A DNA stretch of 64,000 nt from the NCBI RefSeq assembly GCF_022965805.1, contig NC_133101.1:1302001-1366000 (forward strand). The letters run 5' to 3'. Numbering within the stretch: position 1 is the stretch's first letter; each line of letters starts with the position of its first letter. Shown piece after piece: positions 62,201 to 64,000 of the stretch. The DNA is from Primulina eburnea. Its lineage: Eukaryota > Streptophyta > Magnoliopsida > Lamiales > Gesneriaceae. A program made the translations under genes and the position numbers. The notes beneath the pieces were generated by a model. The model did no database searches. It had not been told where the DNA came from and was given only the letters and a program-made list of their open reading frames with translations.

Positions 62201-62736
62201 TTAGTAACCAACGCAGTTAATCAATGTCCAAATAAATTTTGATAATTATTTAACACGTTTTATTATCATCTCATGACCAAACGCAAGCCTTAATGTCAAT
62301 AAGGCCTAAAGAGAGTCGTTTATTATGTGCCGTGTTGAAAGTCAAAAGTCCTTTACGAATTTTTGAGCCAGACATCCATTTTTAGGTCTACCCACTGCCA
62401 CTATACGCACAGCGCGTAATTTTTAATTTGTTTTAAATATAACGAGGTCAAAGTAGTTTTTTTATATAAAAATATTATAAGTTTATTTTAGAAATAATGA
62501 TATTACGAGATAAGGGTATTTTATCTTTATCGAATTCGAAAATATAAGAGGATTCCGTCACTGTACAGAAAATAGTGTATTTTGGATATGAGGTTTGAGA
62601 ATACAAAATATGGATATTTGAAAAAATTCTAGCATCATAGGTTGATATGACTGATTTTGAATTAATTTGAGCCCGTGTAGGAAAAATATGTTTTCTAATA
62701 TGATTTTGGTCATCTGAATTGAATATAGCTTCTTTT

Positions 62737-62893
62737 TGAGTATGTCTCATGTGAGATCGTCTCACGGATCATAATCTGTGAGACTGGTCAATTCTATCCA
62801 TATTCACAATAAAAAGTAATACTTTTATCTTTTACATGAGTGACCCAAATAAGAGATCCGTCTCTGAGACCGTCTCACACAAATTTGTGCCTT
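62737..62893 (-). repeat. GTGAGAC-family dispersed repeat, copy 10
   Basis: Reverse orientation, well kept: CATGTGAGATCGTCTCACGG, ATAATCTGTGAGAC, CCATATTCACAATAAAAAG, GTGACCCAAATAAGAGATCC and ACCGTCTCACACAAATTTG. About 360 bp upstream of the LysM gene. Confidence 0.88.
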
Positions 62894-63251
62894 TCTTTTT
62901 TTAAAAAATAAAAAAAAGTAGAAGAAGTAGGTATTAGAAATTTTCAATTTGAAAACCCGAATAAAAGGTAAACGAACGCAGCCGTAATTTTATGTTGTCT
63001 TATCTTGAGTTTCAGGAAAATGACAGCAGTTGGAAAAAATCAAGAAATCTCAGTCTGACTGTTCTTCTTGGAAACTGCTGGTTATCATAATTGACAAAGT
63101 CAAAAGATCGATTTTTTTTTATTACAAACTTGTTACTTTTCTAACGACTATTTAATTTATTTATCCTATCCCCAATTCAGGGAATCTGTCTGTTTTAAAC
63201 GAATAATTCCTCCATTTTCTTGAGATTCAAGCTTTAGAATACCAAAGAGAA

Positions 63252-64000
63252 ATGGGCTTTCTTCAATTTGTTTCTGCAATCTCCATCTTCCTGATCTACT
63301 CTTCTCCCTTGATTCTTGCGCAGCAGCCTTACATCAGAATGGCCACGACTTTATGCGACAGCAGAGACAATTCAACTTCAGTTCTTGGCTACACCTGCAA
63401 ATTGCAATGGCGTCAGCCGGAGTTGCCAATCTTATCTTACTTTCAGGGCCACGCCTCCGTATGATTCCGTCTCCGCCATCTCCACTCTCTTGGGAGTGAA
63501 TTCATCGCAATTATCGCAACTCAATTCGATCCCCGAAAACATGACGTTTGAATCGGATCGGGTGGTTCTTGTTCCCGTTACATGTTCTTGTTCGGGCCTG
63601 TATTATCAGGCAAATGTTTCTTACGTAATCAAGAAAGATGACTCGGCTCTTATTATTGCTAACAACACTTTCCAGGGTCTGTCTACCTGCCAAGCTATCG
63701 GGGATCAGAATGGTGGTCTGACAAAGAATTTGTTATTGGGCTCTCGACTTAATATCCCACTGAGATGTGCGTGTCCAACCAAGGGCCAGAGCGACGCAGG
63801 TGTGAAGTATTTGTTGAGTTATTTGGTCACTTGGAATCAGTTTGTATCCTCCATAAGCGAAATCTTTGGGGTTGATACTGGGAGCACTCTTGCAGCAAAC
63901 GGATTATCTGAACAGGATACTAACATATATCCGTTCACTACTCTTCTGGTTCCGCTTCAAGACCCGCCATCCAGTTCACAGGTTACAGCGCCACAACCTC
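63252..64000 (+). pseudogene. LysM-domain receptor-like protein/kinase (LYK4/LYK5 type), 5' part, frameshifted
   Basis: Extracellular part of a chitin-oligosaccharide receptor-like kinase. ATG at 63252, signal peptide to about residue 23, then QQPYIRMATTLCDS.DNSTSVLGYTC, the typical N-terminus of LYK4/LYK5. After TGC (63396-63398) a 7-base near-duplication (TGCAAAT then TGCAATG) shifts the frame, and the ATG frame stops at 63464. The family sequence resumes in the shifted frame from 63403 to the window end: SYLTFRATPPYDSVSAIS, LGVNSSQLSQLNSI, VPVTCSCSG, ANNTFQGLSTCQA, LNIPLRCACPT, YLVTWNQFVSSISEIFGV. These include CxC pairs and LysM repeats. The second frame has no stop for 199 codons, so the damage is recent or a sequencing artefact. 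Transmembrane and kinase parts lie outside the window. Confidence 0.85.

Larger units (their letters stand above)
60925..63251. other. Spacer between tRNA-Asp and the LysM gene
   Basis: Contains the kinase-like fragment at 61201, two inverted repeat-family copies (61895-62200) and copy 10 of the GTGAGAC family. The 3' part must hold the LysM gene promoter. No further gene. Confidence 0.45.

Overview
This is a 64-kb piece of a plant nuclear genome. The protein genes are split by GT-AG introns, the intergenic DNA is very AT-rich, there is a nuclear-type tRNA-Asp, and TIR transposons, a solo LTR and microsatellites are abundant. A CYCLOIDEA-type TCP gene with an ECE motif points to a eudicot. 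An asterid such as Lamiales fits the CYC protein, but that is inference. No prokaryotic or organellar gene clusters are present.

Layout. 1-830: 5' leader and promoter of an S-adenosylmethionine decarboxylase gene (minus strand) whose main ORF lies outside the window; the conserved regulatory small uORF and the overlapping tiny uORF are visible. 1.0-3.9 kb: mosaic of small transposons. 5216-9621: complete 4.4-kb hAT transposon with 8-bp target duplication and a transposase broken by a single-base frameshift. 10-13.5 kb: MITEs. 13.9-15.7 kb: proline dehydrogenase (minus). 17.5-20.0 kb: cofactor-independent, archaeal-type phosphoglycerate mutase-like enzyme (plus). 20.8-23.0 kb: type-2 tryptophan synthase beta chain (plus). 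26.4 kb: a small basic protein of 63 residues (minus). 28.6-30.4 kb: GC-cored MITE and a solo LTR. 31.3-33.9 kb: TRICHOME BIREFRINGENCE-LIKE wall O-acetyltransferase (plus) with a MITE in its intron. 34.8-37.9 kb: eIF2B delta (minus, seven exons rebuilt). 42.8-43.8 kb: CYC-like TCP transcription factor (minus). 49.9-56.5 kb: a 6.66-kb giant inverted-repeat (foldback) element. 60.85 kb: tRNA-Asp(GUC). 63.25 kb to the end: the start of a LYK4/LYK5-type LysM receptor gene, frameshifted by a 7-bp duplication.

The genes do not form an operon or an obvious cluster. They are independent units: polyamine synthesis, proline catabolism, carbohydrate phosphate and tryptophan metabolism, wall acetylation, translation initiation, floral or branch patterning and chitin perception. 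The most unusual structure is the foldback element. It has near-identical arms of about 2.75 kb, each made of ~145-bp units that are themselves built from ~21-nt sub-repeats, plus an embedded non-repetitive segment carried in both arms. A second theme is a dispersed ~165-190-bp family with inverted GTGAGAC/GTCTCAC ends, of which ten copies occur here in both orientations. All exon structures were worked out by eye from splice signals, reading-frame continuity and remembered family sequences; no alignment could be run.
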